A stretch of 64,000 nt of DNA from Acidobacteriaceae bacterium dw_441. GTDB lineage: Bacteria; Acidobacteriota; Terriglobia; Terriglobales; Acidobacteriaceae. How positions within the stretch are numbered: the stretch's first letter is position 1; each line of letters starts with the position of its first letter. Positions 1 through 10,613 of this stretch are shown here, in pieces. The stretch is taken from the NCBI GenBank assembly GCA_018449715.1, contig JAAVVA010000001.1, positions 1,426,001-1,490,000 on the forward strand. The letters are read 5' to 3'. The notes below the pieces were generated by a model. That model saw only the letters and a list, made by a program, of their open reading frames with translations. It made no database searches and was not told where the DNA came from. Made by a program: the position numbers and the translations under genes.

Positions 1-14
1 GTTACTTCCCGCTT

Positions 15-611
15 TTACTTCTTCAGGATCAGGGGCATCTCGACCAAGTGCTCGCTCAGGAACCAGGATTGCAGCTCGTTCGGGCGAAGCACGTCGCTGA
101 CCACAAGGTCATTCGTGCCCTGATCCCCCACCTTGTCGGCGGCCTCCGAGATATCAAGGCAGCTCTTAATAATGAGCTTATGAGCTTCCAGCAGACGCGA
201 GATCTGTACCGGAACCTCTTCCTTGCCACGCGGAGGACGAGCGATCCGGGTCATGTCGGCGGCATCGCCACCCATTGCTACCGTCACGCCGCCCAGAAGC
301 TGGATGCGCTCGGCGATCGTATCCACGATCTCCACCTGCTCGTTGAAGTGCTTGTCGAATAAAAGATGAAGCTGGTAAAAGGTCGGGCCCGAAACCTGCC
401 AGTGGTGCTTCTTGTACATATCGCGGAGCGTGATCGAGTCGGCCAGCAGCTGGTTGAGCTGGGCCACCATGTCCGCCCTGACATCGGCACCGAGGGAGTG
501 GGGAAGATCCTCGATCACCGTGCCGAACTTCTGGATTTCACGTGCGTGTGCATGCCACTGAGGCGCTACCGAAGGATCGGCTACGCCAGCTTTTTTGATT
601 GCAACAGCCAT
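15..611 (-). CDS. dps: Dps-family ferritin-like DNA-binding/iron storage protein
   Basis: This is a Dps mini-ferritin, which oxidises and stores iron using peroxide and can coat DNA under stress, acting in the cytoplasm as a dodecamer. The ferroxidase set is intact with family spacing: H70 (in HHW), H82, D86, D97 and E101 (in the AERI segment), the same intervals as E. coli H51/H63/D67/D78/E82. At 198 aa it is slightly longer than typical because of an N-terminal extension of about 30 residues that includes lysines and could bind DNA. The ATG at 611 is preceded by GAGG six bases upstream, and that site is buried in a perfect 12-bp stem (see 611-665). It lies downstream of hlyD on the same strand, 78 bp away, so cotranscription is possible. 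Confidence 0.95.
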   Translation of the reverse strand: MAVAIKKAGVADPSVAPQWHAHAREIQKFGTVIEDLPHSLGADVRADMVAQLNQLLADSITLRDMYKKHHWQVSGPTFYQLHLLFDKHFNEQVEIVDTIAERIQLLGGVTVAMGGDAADMTRIARPPRGKEEVPVQISRLLEAHKLIIKSCLDISEAADKVGDQGTNDLVVSDVLRPNELQSWFLSEHLVEMPLILKK

Positions 612-665
612 CGTCCACCTCGTTTGTAATGCATCTTCTTTCTAATCAGATGCCGAGGTGGACGA
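611..665 (-). promoter_or_regulatory. Stem-loop covering the dps ribosome-binding site
   Basis: Read on the minus strand, 665-654 (TCGTCCACCTCG) is perfectly complementary to 622-611 (CGAGGTGGACGA), which holds the GAGG ribosome-binding site and the A of the dps ATG. The 31-nt loop contains a second perfect stem, GCATCT (653-648) with AGATGC (636-631). The pairing is seen directly. A role in blocking translation is inference, and it requires transcription to begin upstream of 665, for example from the hlyD operon. It could also slow or end transcription coming from hlyD, but there is no T-run. Confidence 0.6.
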
Positions 666-689
666 CGTGGTTACCCGTTTTCTTTTTCG

Positions 690-1931
690 TTACTTTACTG
701 CAACAACCGGAGTGACCGAGTAGCCCGGACGCAGCTTGTGATCGCTGTTCTCCTGGTCAAGATTGGTAAAGTCGATGCGGACCGGAATGCGTTGCACGAC
801 CTTTACATAGTTGCCGGTTGCGTTCTCCGGCGGGAAGAGCGAGAGCCGCGAGCCGGTCGCGCCGCCGATCTGCTTGATGACGCCGTGGAACTTCTTGCCT
901 CCCAGCGCGTCGACCTCAATCTCGACCTTCTGGCCCTCGCGCATGCGCTCAAGCTGGGTTTCCTTGAAGTTCGCCGTAACCCACAGATTTGTCAGCGGGA
1001 TGATCGTCATCAAGTCCTGGCCAACCGAAAGGTTCGCCCCGACGTTGACGTTCTTCTTGTTGACGATACCGGTGGTCGGAGCCGTGATCTTCGTGTAGCT
1101 AAGGTTCAGCTTCGCCTGATCCACGCGGGCCTGAGCTTCCTTGACGGCAGCCTCAGCCGCCGTGGCGCGAGCCTGCTGGACCTTCACCTGGCTCGGGCCG
1201 TTCTTCGCGGCCTCGACAGCGGTCGAGCGCGACTGCGCCAGCTTCTGCTGGGTCTGACGCACTGCCTCCTGCTGACCAATCAGCGTGGCTTCGGCCTCGA
1301 GAACAGCCGCACGGTTCGAGGCCGCTGTAGCGACCGCCGCGTCGAACTGCTGCTTCGAGATGACGTCCTTCTCTACCAGAGGCTTATAACGCTCCACGTC
1401 AAGGTCTGACTTGATCGCATTCGCCTTGGCCTGATCCACACGGGCCTGCGCAGCCTGCACCTGCTTCTGCGACTGCATCAGGGCTGCCTGCGATCCCTGC
1501 ACGTCCGAACTGGTCGTGTTGATGCTGGTCGTCGAGGTGATGCTGGTGATCGGCACATTCACGTTCGCCTGAATCGCAGCGGCCTCGGCATTGGCAAGGT
1601 TCGCCTGCGCCTGTTCGAGAGCAACCTGGAAGTCCTTGGGGTCGATCTCCGCGATCACGTCGCCCGCCTTGACCTCCTGGTTGTCCTCCACGTAGACCTT
1701 GGTGACCTGTCCGGCGATACGCGAGCTGACCTGGTAGAGGTCGCCGTCCACCTGCGCGTCGTCGGTGTCTTCGGTAAAGGTTGAGTGCCAGTAAAAGAGA
1801 GCGGCGCCGATCGCCAGCAGCGCGATCACTGCAATGACAACCAGCTTGCGGCGCGACTTCTTCGCAGGATCGTCGTTTTCCGGCGTATTATCCCTGGTTG
1901 CGTCGTATTTCTGTTCTGCCTGCTCTGCCAA
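690..1931 (-). CDS. HlyD/EmrA-family membrane fusion protein
   Basis: This is a periplasmic adaptor that links an inner-membrane exporter to a TolC-type channel. A short cytoplasmic N-terminus leads to one membrane segment (about residues 29-47). The EmrA-like motif DDAQVDG and a split lipoyl half-motif follow, then a long Ala/Gln-rich coiled coil (about 90-290), the second lipoyl half (APTTGIV) and a beta-barrel. At 413 aa the length is typical. It starts 2 bp after the tolC-like gene stops, so the two are cotranscribed. The inner-membrane partner (usually an EmrB-type MFS or ABC protein) is not next to it, so the substrate cannot be named. Confidence 0.9.
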   Translation of the reverse strand: MAEQAEQKYDATRDNTPENDDPAKKSRRKLVVIAVIALLAIGAALFYWHSTFTEDTDDAQVDGDLYQVSSRIAGQVTKVYVEDNQEVKAGDVIAEIDPKDFQVALEQAQANLANAEAAAIQANVNVPITSITSTTSINTTSSDVQGSQAALMQSQKQVQAAQARVDQAKANAIKSDLDVERYKPLVEKDVISKQQFDAAVATAASNRAAVLEAEATLIGQQEAVRQTQQKLAQSRSTAVEAAKNGPSQVKVQQARATAAEAAVKEAQARVDQAKLNLSYTKITAPTTGIVNKKNVNVGANLSVGQDLMTIIPLTNLWVTANFKETQLERMREGQKVEIEVDALGGKKFHGVIKQIGGATGSRLSLFPPENATGNYVKVVQRIPVRIDFTNLDQENSDHKLRPGYSVTPVVAVK

Positions 1932-1933
1932 GG

Positions 1934-3535
1934 TTACTTTCCTCCGAGGTAATCTTTGTAGTTTGTCTGCGCCGCGCCGAGGGCACGGGCGAGTGAAAGC
2001 TTCGCAATGTTGTGCTGATACAGCGCGCTGATGTACTGGTCGTTCGCCTGCTCGGTCTGCGACTGTGCCTGCGAGACCGGAAGGTTATCCGATACACCTG
2101 CCTTGAATCTCTGCTGCGCCTCGCTGAGCGCCTCGTTGGCCAGCTCGACGTTCGAGCGGGTGGCCTCCACCAGCTTCGCCGCCGCCTGAATATCGAGGAT
2201 GCTGTCGCGGACGTCCTGGTTGACCTGCTGGGCCTGATCGCTCAAACGGGCCTTCGCCTGCTCCAGGTTCGCCGCAGCGACCTCGTTCTGCCCCTTCGTC
2301 TTCGCGATCTGAAGGATCGGAACCGTGATCTGCCCGGTGGCCGTGTAGCTGGAGTGCGAGTTGCCCGGCGTCTGTCCGAGATCGCCGAAGTCGCCGGTGA
2401 AGCTGGCCACAGGAAGCTGGTAGGCCCACGCGGAGGTCTTCTGCGCGCTGGCCGCCTTCACCTGCTCTCCCGAAGCCGCGAGATCCTTGCGGGTCTTGAG
2501 AGCCTGTTCCACGCTGACATTGGGATCAATATCGTTGAACGCCGTGTAAGGAGTGTGATCGGTCAGGTGAAACTCCTGATCGAGCGGAAGACCGATGGCG
2601 CGGGCAAGGGCAAGCTTGTCCTTGGCGAGCTGGTTCTTCGTCGCAATCAGCGTCTGCTGCTCGTTCTGGTAGTCGACCTGGGCGCGAAGAACATCGAGCT
2701 TCGGGCTGGTTCCGGCTTCGTGCGCCGCCACCGCCTGGTCAAGTGTGACCTTCGAAGTCGCTAGTTCGGCGGTGACCGCCTCCACGCGGGCGTCGTCCGC
2801 CACGCAGAGCAGATACGAGTTGCCCACCGTCAGAACCACAAGGTCACGGGCATCTTCCGCCGTCAGCTTGGCGGCATTGAAGTTGTGCTTCGCCGCGAGG
2901 TAGTTCTGCAGTGCCGAGATGTTCAGCAGGTTCTGCGTCAGATAGGCGCGGAAGTCCACCACCTGGAAGGGCCCAACGATGGGGTTGAATCCGGGGAATT
3001 TGAGGCCGTAGGCCGCGAGGTTGACCTGCTGTACGTTGATGCTGGCTGCTCCGGTCACCGTGGGGAGAAGAGCCTGCAGTTCTTCAAGACGCTGGCCGCT
3101 CGCGTTCTTCTGCGACGAGCTTTGCAGGATGATCCCGAGATTATTGCGGAGGCCGCGCTGGATCGCATCGTCGAACGAGAGGTCGATCACCGTCCCGGTC
3201 GACTTGCCCTCGACGATGCTTCCTTTGAAGGAGTCCGACGAGACCTGCGCGCCGCTCTGGCCGGAGGCGGTATAGAGCTGCTGCTGAGCCCCCGCCATCG
3301 TGGAGCTTTGCGTTCCGCTACTCGGTCCGGTCTCGGTAGGTCGCGGCTGATTGCCCGAGGGCTGCGCCGTTTGCTGGGCGAACGAAGGCAGACTTGCCAG
3401 CGTCAGGCCGAGAGCGGCAACGGTGACTCGAAGGGAGCGAACTGCTGCATTATCGATCGAATGGCCGTTCACGATCGTCCTGTTGCGTTGAACCATAGCT
3501 TCGATGTTACCTGTATCTCCGTGTTTTTCAGTCAC
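1934..3535 (-). CDS. TolC-family outer membrane efflux protein
   Basis: This is a trimeric outer-membrane channel for type I or tripartite efflux. After a signal region (hydrophobic stretch RVTVAALGLTLASLPSFAQQ) and a Ser/Thr/Gln-rich linker, two repeated outer-membrane efflux domains follow (about 115-310 and 330-520) with long amphipathic helices. The start shown is a GTG at 3535 with GGAG six bases upstream. An ATG at 3496 would shorten the N-terminus by 13 residues and also leave a usable signal peptide. It is the first gene of the pair with the HlyD-like adaptor and faces the Gfo/Idh gene across a 191-bp divergent spacer. Confidence 0.9.
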   Translation of the reverse strand: MTEKHGDTGNIEAMVQRNRTIVNGHSIDNAAVRSLRVTVAALGLTLASLPSFAQQTAQPSGNQPRPTETGPSSGTQSSTMAGAQQQLYTASGQSGAQVSSDSFKGSIVEGKSTGTVIDLSFDDAIQRGLRNNLGIILQSSSQKNASGQRLEELQALLPTVTGAASINVQQVNLAAYGLKFPGFNPIVGPFQVVDFRAYLTQNLLNISALQNYLAAKHNFNAAKLTAEDARDLVVLTVGNSYLLCVADDARVEAVTAELATSKVTLDQAVAAHEAGTSPKLDVLRAQVDYQNEQQTLIATKNQLAKDKLALARAIGLPLDQEFHLTDHTPYTAFNDIDPNVSVEQALKTRKDLAASGEQVKAASAQKTSAWAYQLPVASFTGDFGDLGQTPGNSHSSYTATGQITVPILQIAKTKGQNEVAAANLEQAKARLSDQAQQVNQDVRDSILDIQAAAKLVEATRSNVELANEALSEAQQRFKAGVSDNLPVSQAQSQTEQANDQYISALYQHNIAKLSLARALGAAQTNYKDYLGGK

Positions 3536-3688
3536 ACTTTCTCCAGAAGAGAGACGTAAAGTACGACTGAAATTCCTATACCGATTCTGATGCAGCGTCT
3601 TCTTTCAAAGGCTCAAAACTTTTCGCAGGATATTGCAGGTATTGAGGTTGGCAACATCAGGACAGGCTAGAATGGACTTCTTTCATAC

Positions 3689-3705
3689 TTCACCTTTCAG
3701 GTGAA
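3689..3705 (+). promoter_or_regulatory. Short perfect palindrome in the leader of the 3727 gene
   Basis: TTCACCT-TTC-AGGTGAA is a perfect 7-bp inverted repeat 21 bp before the ATG at 3727. A -10-like TAGAAT lies at 3668-3673, so the palindrome falls just after the likely transcription start and may be an operator. No -35 box with good spacing is evident. The function is inference. Confidence 0.35.
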
Positions 3706-3726
3706 CAGAAGGTTTCAGGAGGATCG

Positions 3727-4800
3727 ATGTCGGAGATTGGAGTTGCAGTCATTGGCTTTGGACTTGCCGGGCGTGTTTTTCACGCGCCGTTTGTCAGCGC
3801 GGTACCGGGGCTGAAGCTGGAAGCGATTGTGCAGAGAAAGGGTGACGAAGCGGCAAAGGCCTATCCTTCGGCCCGTATCCTGCGCTCGGTGGAGGAGGCG
3901 CTCGGCGACAGCTCGATCTCGCTGATCGTCGTCGGAACCCCGAATGAGACGCACTACGATCTCGCGAAACAGGCGCTGCTCGCCGGTAAGAATGTCGTCA
4001 TCGACAAGCCCTTCACCGCCACCAGCGAGCAGGCGAAGGAGCTGATCGCCATCGCCGCTGAAAAGAAGCTGGTGCTGGCTCCCTTCCACAACCGCCGCTG
4101 GGACGGCGACTTCCTCACCGTCCGCAAGGTGCTGGAGTCGGGCGAGCTTGGCCGCGTCGTCACCTTCGAGTCGCACTTCGACCGCTTCCGTCCGCTTCCC
4201 CGCGAGGCGACGTGGAAGGAGGCGGGCAGCGACTGCCACGGCCTGCTCTTCGACCTGGCACCGCATCTTCTCGACCAGGCGCTGGTGCTCTTCGGAACCC
4301 CGAAGGCCGTCACCGCCAGCGTCCGCCGCGACCGCGACACCACCGCCATTGAGGACGCCTTCGACATCACCCTGCACTTCGACCGGCTGCTGGCACACTG
4401 CCGCAGCTCCATGCTGGCCGCCGAGGCCGCTCCGCGCTTCCTTCTGCACGGCACCCGCGGCAGCTTCCGCAAGTACGGCCTCGACCCGCAGGAGCCGACT
4501 CTGGTTGCGGGCGGCACGGTTCCTCCCGTGGGCGACAGCCGCGAGTGGCTCGCCGAGCCCGAGGAGAACTGGGGAACCCTCGCGGTCGCTCCCGACCCGG
4601 CGGTGCCGAACAAGCTCACCCGGACGGTCGTGAAGACCGAGCTTGGCGACTATCGCAACTACTACGCGAACGTGCGCGACGCCATCCTCGGCGTGGCTCC
4701 GCTGAACGTCACCCCCGAGGACGGCTACCGGGCCGTGAAGCTGCTCGAAATGGCCCGCCGGAGCAGCGCCGAAGGCCGCACGCTTCCCTGGGAAGGGTAA
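3727..4800 (+). CDS. Gfo/Idh/MocA-family oxidoreductase
   Basis: This is an NAD(P)-dependent dehydrogenase of the sugar/inositol type. The N-terminal Rossmann fold carries GFGLAGR (residues 10-16). The family catalytic lysine is in DKPFT (K94), and H180 in the APHLLDQ segment is the usual catalytic histidine. The C-terminal half is the expected beta-sheet substrate domain. The 357-aa length and overall pattern resemble YdgJ/scyllo-inositol-dehydrogenase-like members, but the substrate cannot be read from sequence. The ATG is preceded by AGGAGG. It is a single-gene unit closed by a strong terminator at 4815-4854. Confidence 0.88.
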   Translation: MSEIGVAVIGFGLAGRVFHAPFVSAVPGLKLEAIVQRKGDEAAKAYPSARILRSVEEALGDSSISLIVVGTPNETHYDLAKQALLAGKNVVIDKPFTATSEQAKELIAIAAEKKLVLAPFHNRRWDGDFLTVRKVLESGELGRVVTFESHFDRFRPLPREATWKEAGSDCHGLLFDLAPHLLDQALVLFGTPKAVTASVRRDRDTTAIEDAFDITLHFDRLLAHCRSSMLAAEAAPRFLLHGTRGSFRKYGLDPQEPTLVAGGTVPPVGDSREWLAEPEENWGTLAVAPDPAVPNKLTRTVVKTELGDYRNYYANVRDAILGVAPLNVTPEDGYRAVKLLEMARRSSAEGRTLPWEG

Positions 4801-4814
4801 CCTTTCGCTTCAGT

Positions 4815-4854
4815 AAAACAGCGGGGAGGGGCAACCCTCCCCGCCGTTGTTTTG
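4815..4854 (+). terminator. Rho-independent terminator after the Gfo/Idh gene
   Basis: A perfect 9-bp stem CGGGGAGGG (4822-4830) / CCCTCCCCG (4835-4843) with a GCAA loop is preceded by an A-rich stretch and followed by a T-rich run (ttgtttt). Confidence 0.9.
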
Positions 4855-4906
4855 CATGAAGATTCGATGAAAGCAGCCCCCTCACAACTCTTCTGAATTT
4901 AGAGTC

Positions 4907-4962
4907 GGGTGCCCCATATCTGGCGGCTTTATTGTCAGATGTGGGTTTGCAGGATGCCCGAA
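4907..4962 (+). repeat. REP-like hairpin repeat, unit A
   Basis: Starts with tcgggtgccccat and folds as CCCATATCTGGC / GTCAGATGTGGG (with G-T pairs) around a loop containing ctttatt. It shares the head sequence and loop with the two units at 43507-43655 while the stem bases differ. It lies between the terminator after 4800 and argJ. Confidence 0.6.
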
Positions 4963-5006
4963 GCAACTCCCTGATGTCACTCCAACAGCACCACCCGCGA
5001 CTCTTG

Positions 5007-5012
5007 TAAATT
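5007..5012 (+). promoter_or_regulatory. Candidate -10 box of argJ (leaderless start)
   Basis: TGTAAATT supplies a -10-like TAAATT that ends 9 nt before the argJ ATG, and no Shine-Dalgarno sequence is seen in those 9 nt. The same TCTTGTAAA string precedes the autokinase gene at 16180. This placement suggests a transcript that begins at or near the start codon. Confidence 0.45.
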
Positions 5013-5021
5013 AGAGCTATT

Positions 5022-6254
5022 ATGAGCGACGAGTTGAAGGTAAGCGAAGCTCTGCCGGGAGGCTTCCTCTGGGGAGCCGTACGTGCGGGCATCAAGGCAA
5101 GCGGCAATCCAGACCTGGCGCTGGCGCTGGTCAAAAAGACCGCGCAGGCAGCGGCGGTGTACACCTCGAACCAGGTAGTAGCTGCCCCCGTCACGGTGGG
5201 CAGAAAGCACATGGCCACCACCGGAGGCCGCGTCGGCATCGTGCTGGTCAACGCAGGAAACGCCAACTGCGCCACCGGGCAGGCAGGCATCGACGCCTGC
5301 GAAAAGACCTGCGTGGCCGCCGCCGAGACCTTCGGACGCGTCTTCGACGAGGTCTTCCCTTCCTCGACCGGCATCATCGGAGTTCCCTTTCCCGCCGACA
5401 AGGTCGTCTCTGCGCTTCCAGAGTTGAAGGCATCCCTCGGAGACACCCCCGCCCACGCCCAGAGCTTCGCCCAGGCCATCATGACCACCGACACGCGCAT
5501 GAAGACCGCGCAGGCGACCGTCACGGTCAACGGAGTCGAGGCGCGCATCTTCGGAGCGGCCAAGGGCGCTGGCATGATTCACCCGCAGCTTGGAGCGCCC
5601 GTCGCTCCCCATGCGACCATGCTGGTCTATCTCTTCACCGACATCGAGGCCGACGGCGAGCAGCTTCGCGAGCTCCTGCCCGAGGCGGTCGAACCGAGCT
5701 TCAACTCCATCTCCATCGACGGCGACACCTCGACCAACGACACCGTGCTTCTGCTGGCCAGCGGAGCCAGCGGCCTGAAGCTCGACGACCGCTCACGCAA
5801 GGAGTTCCGTGAAGCCCTCTTGAAGGTATGCAAGGAGCTTGCCTACGCGATCGTGGACGACGGCGAGGGCGTGACCCACGTCGTGACCCTTGAGATCAGC
5901 GGCGCTCGCAACGATGCCGAGGCGAAGAAGGTCGCCAAGTCCATCGCGCACTCGCCTCTCTGCAAGACCGCATGGTCGAGCGCAGACCCGAACTGGGGCC
6001 GTCTGATGGCCGCCGCAGGATACTCGGGTGTCGAGTTCGACCCCGCGAAGGTCACCGTGAAGATCGGCTCCGAGCCGGTCTACGAGAACGGGATGCGCTC
6101 GCCCGCCTTCGACGAGGCCGCCGCGCACAAGGTGATGCAGCAGCGCGACTACACCATCTCGCTCGACCTCGGACAGGGCGAAGGCGCAAGCCGCTTCGTC
6201 ACCTGCGACCTGACGACCGAGTATGTGAAGATCAACGCGGACTACTCGACCTAA
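5022..6254 (+). CDS. argJ: Bifunctional glutamate N-acetyltransferase / amino-acid acetyltransferase
   Basis: ArgJ moves the acetyl group from N-acetylornithine to glutamate, and in bifunctional forms also uses acetyl-CoA, in arginine synthesis in the cytoplasm. The proenzyme cuts itself before a threonine that becomes the N-terminal nucleophile. Here that is T199 in HATML, after the conserved KGAGMIHP. There are several extra residues between KGAGMIHP and ATML compared with the common KGxGMIxPNMATML form. STGIIG near 115-120 forms the oxyanion region. The 410-aa length is normal. No other arg genes are adjacent. Confidence 0.95.
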   Translation: MSDELKVSEALPGGFLWGAVRAGIKASGNPDLALALVKKTAQAAAVYTSNQVVAAPVTVGRKHMATTGGRVGIVLVNAGNANCATGQAGIDACEKTCVAAAETFGRVFDEVFPSSTGIIGVPFPADKVVSALPELKASLGDTPAHAQSFAQAIMTTDTRMKTAQATVTVNGVEARIFGAAKGAGMIHPQLGAPVAPHATMLVYLFTDIEADGEQLRELLPEAVEPSFNSISIDGDTSTNDTVLLLASGASGLKLDDRSRKEFREALLKVCKELAYAIVDDGEGVTHVVTLEISGARNDAEAKKVAKSIAHSPLCKTAWSSADPNWGRLMAAAGYSGVEFDPAKVTVKIGSEPVYENGMRSPAFDEAAAHKVMQQRDYTISLDLGQGEGASRFVTCDLTTEYVKINADYST

Positions 6255-6369
6255 TCGGCTCGCGGCGTTCCTGCGGAAGTACGAATGGCAGGGCAGTACA
6301 ACGAAGGGATCGTGACCGGAACCTCAAGCCGTTCCTGACCCTTTTATCCAGCTTATTCAGGAGAATTCC

Positions 6370-7629
6370 ATGAGGTCGCGTCGCGATTTTCTGTCTGCCG
6401 GTGTTGCAATGGGCGTTCTGGCCGCTACCTATAAAGGAGCGGCCCTGCCGACTTCCTCGAAATCCTGCAGCGCCGACTGCTCCATCACGGAGCTGAACCA
6501 GCGCATCGCCCGCCGCGACTTTCGCGGCATCACCAAAGATATGCTGCCGACGCCGTGCATGGTGGTCGATCTCGATCTGTTGAATGCCAACGTGAACCAC
6601 CTCGCCGACACGGCGAAGACCAACGGCATTCATGTGCGTCCTCACGTAAAGGTCCACAAAAGCGTGGAGGTCGCGAAGCGGCAGATGACGGCGGGAGCCA
6701 TCGGGTTGACCTGCTCCACCATCGCCGAGGCGGAGCTTTTCTCCGATGCCGGGATCAAGGGGATGCTCTGGACCAAGCAGCCCGTGGGACGCAACAACAC
6801 GCAGCGAGCCATCGCCCTGTCGAAAAAAGATCCCACCTTCATGTTCGTAAGCGACGATGCGCAGGTGGTCGACTGGGTGGAAGAAGCTGCGGCAGCTCAC
6901 AACGCCAAGGCCAGAATCCTGGTCTCGGTGTACGCCGGGCTGGCGCGGCAGGGCATGGAAGCAGGCAAGCCTGCGGTGGACCTCGCCAAAAGGATTGCGT
7001 CGTCCAGACACATGCAGTTCGAAGGCTTCATGGCCTACTCAGGAAACGCGGCCCACGTGAAGGGTTTTGAAGCGCGCAGGAAAGCCTCCATGGAGGTGCT
7101 CGCCGGGGTGCGCGAGAGCAAGGCGTTGGCGCTCGAAGCAGGTCTGCCGGTCAACATCATGACCGGAGGCTCCACCGGAACCTACAACATCGACCACGCG
7201 ACCGGACTGAGCGAGCTGCAGGCCGCCACCTACGTCTTCATGGACACCGCCTACTTCACCATCGGCGGGCAGGACGGGGACATGAAGCGCTACAACGACT
7301 TTCAGCCCGCCCTGACGGTCATGACCACCGTCGACAGCCAGTACCACCCCAACCTGATCTCCACCGATTACGGAGCCAAGGCCATGGCGAAATCGACCGA
7401 CATCGTAAAAGGGATGCCCTGGCTGCAGGTAGGCAACGGCGGAGCGGAGTACGGCGCCTTCATGTGGAAGGACGGCGAACAACATCCGAAGCTTGGTGAC
7501 CGGGTTGAGATCTACCCCACCAGTCTCGACATGAGCACCAACGCCTTCGACCGCTACTACGTGGCTCAGGGCGACCGGATCGTCGATGTGTGGCCGATCA
7601 TGGGCCGCTCTGGAGCAGCCCAACGCTGA
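6370..7629 (+). CDS. Tat-exported D-threonine aldolase / DSD1-like PLP protein
   Basis: This is a fold-type III PLP enzyme of the alanine-racemase-like N-domain family that includes D-threonine aldolase and D-serine dehydratase. A twin-arginine signal (SRRDFLSAG, residues 3-11) begins the protein. The PLP lysine is K94 in RPHVKVHK, and the barrel continues to about residue 290, followed by the C-terminal beta domain. In D-threonine aldolases a His and a nearby Asp near the C-terminus bind the metal. At that place this protein reads PTSLD, with S385 where His is expected and D387 kept. The ATG has AGGAG at good spacing. The substrate is unknown, and export would place it in the periplasm. Confidence 0.82.
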   Translation: MRSRRDFLSAGVAMGVLAATYKGAALPTSSKSCSADCSITELNQRIARRDFRGITKDMLPTPCMVVDLDLLNANVNHLADTAKTNGIHVRPHVKVHKSVEVAKRQMTAGAIGLTCSTIAEAELFSDAGIKGMLWTKQPVGRNNTQRAIALSKKDPTFMFVSDDAQVVDWVEEAAAAHNAKARILVSVYAGLARQGMEAGKPAVDLAKRIASSRHMQFEGFMAYSGNAAHVKGFEARRKASMEVLAGVRESKALALEAGLPVNIMTGGSTGTYNIDHATGLSELQAATYVFMDTAYFTIGGQDGDMKRYNDFQPALTVMTTVDSQYHPNLISTDYGAKAMAKSTDIVKGMPWLQVGNGGAEYGAFMWKDGEQHPKLGDRVEIYPTSLDMSTNAFDRYYVAQGDRIVDVWPIMGRSGAAQR

Positions 7630-7853
7630 CGGCAGCCACGCCAGCATCCTAACTTTTGCTCGCTGACAGACCCCTGAGACGTCGGGGCGGTGATTTCTGC
7701 ACCTCAAAAGAGAACCGGAACCAATAAAAATCCAGTTTTCGGGCAGGAATCATTTCCTCAGGTGACGTCCAGCGGCTTTGGCGATTATCTTTAGAGAGGA
7801 TATTTACCCGCGGGTACTATGACTGCGGAGAGATGGGGATATAAGGACCGCTT

Positions 7854-10535
<2,682 letters not shown>

Positions 10536-10557
10536 TCAAAAAACTGGGTACTAAGAC

Positions 10558-10586
10558 CAAGAGGGTTCCTGCGAGGGACCCTCTTG
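10558..10586 (+). promoter_or_regulatory. Strong hairpin between aceE and the E1-alpha-like gene
   Basis: CAAGAGGGTTCC pairs with GGGACCCTCTTG (one mismatch) around a short loop, giving a roughly 12-bp stem. There is no T-run after it, so it looks like an mRNA-processing or attenuation hairpin rather than a full terminator. It may set different expression levels for the two genes. Confidence 0.5.
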
Positions 10587-10613
10587 CTATAGGTCAAGGA
10601 GAACTACAGAACG

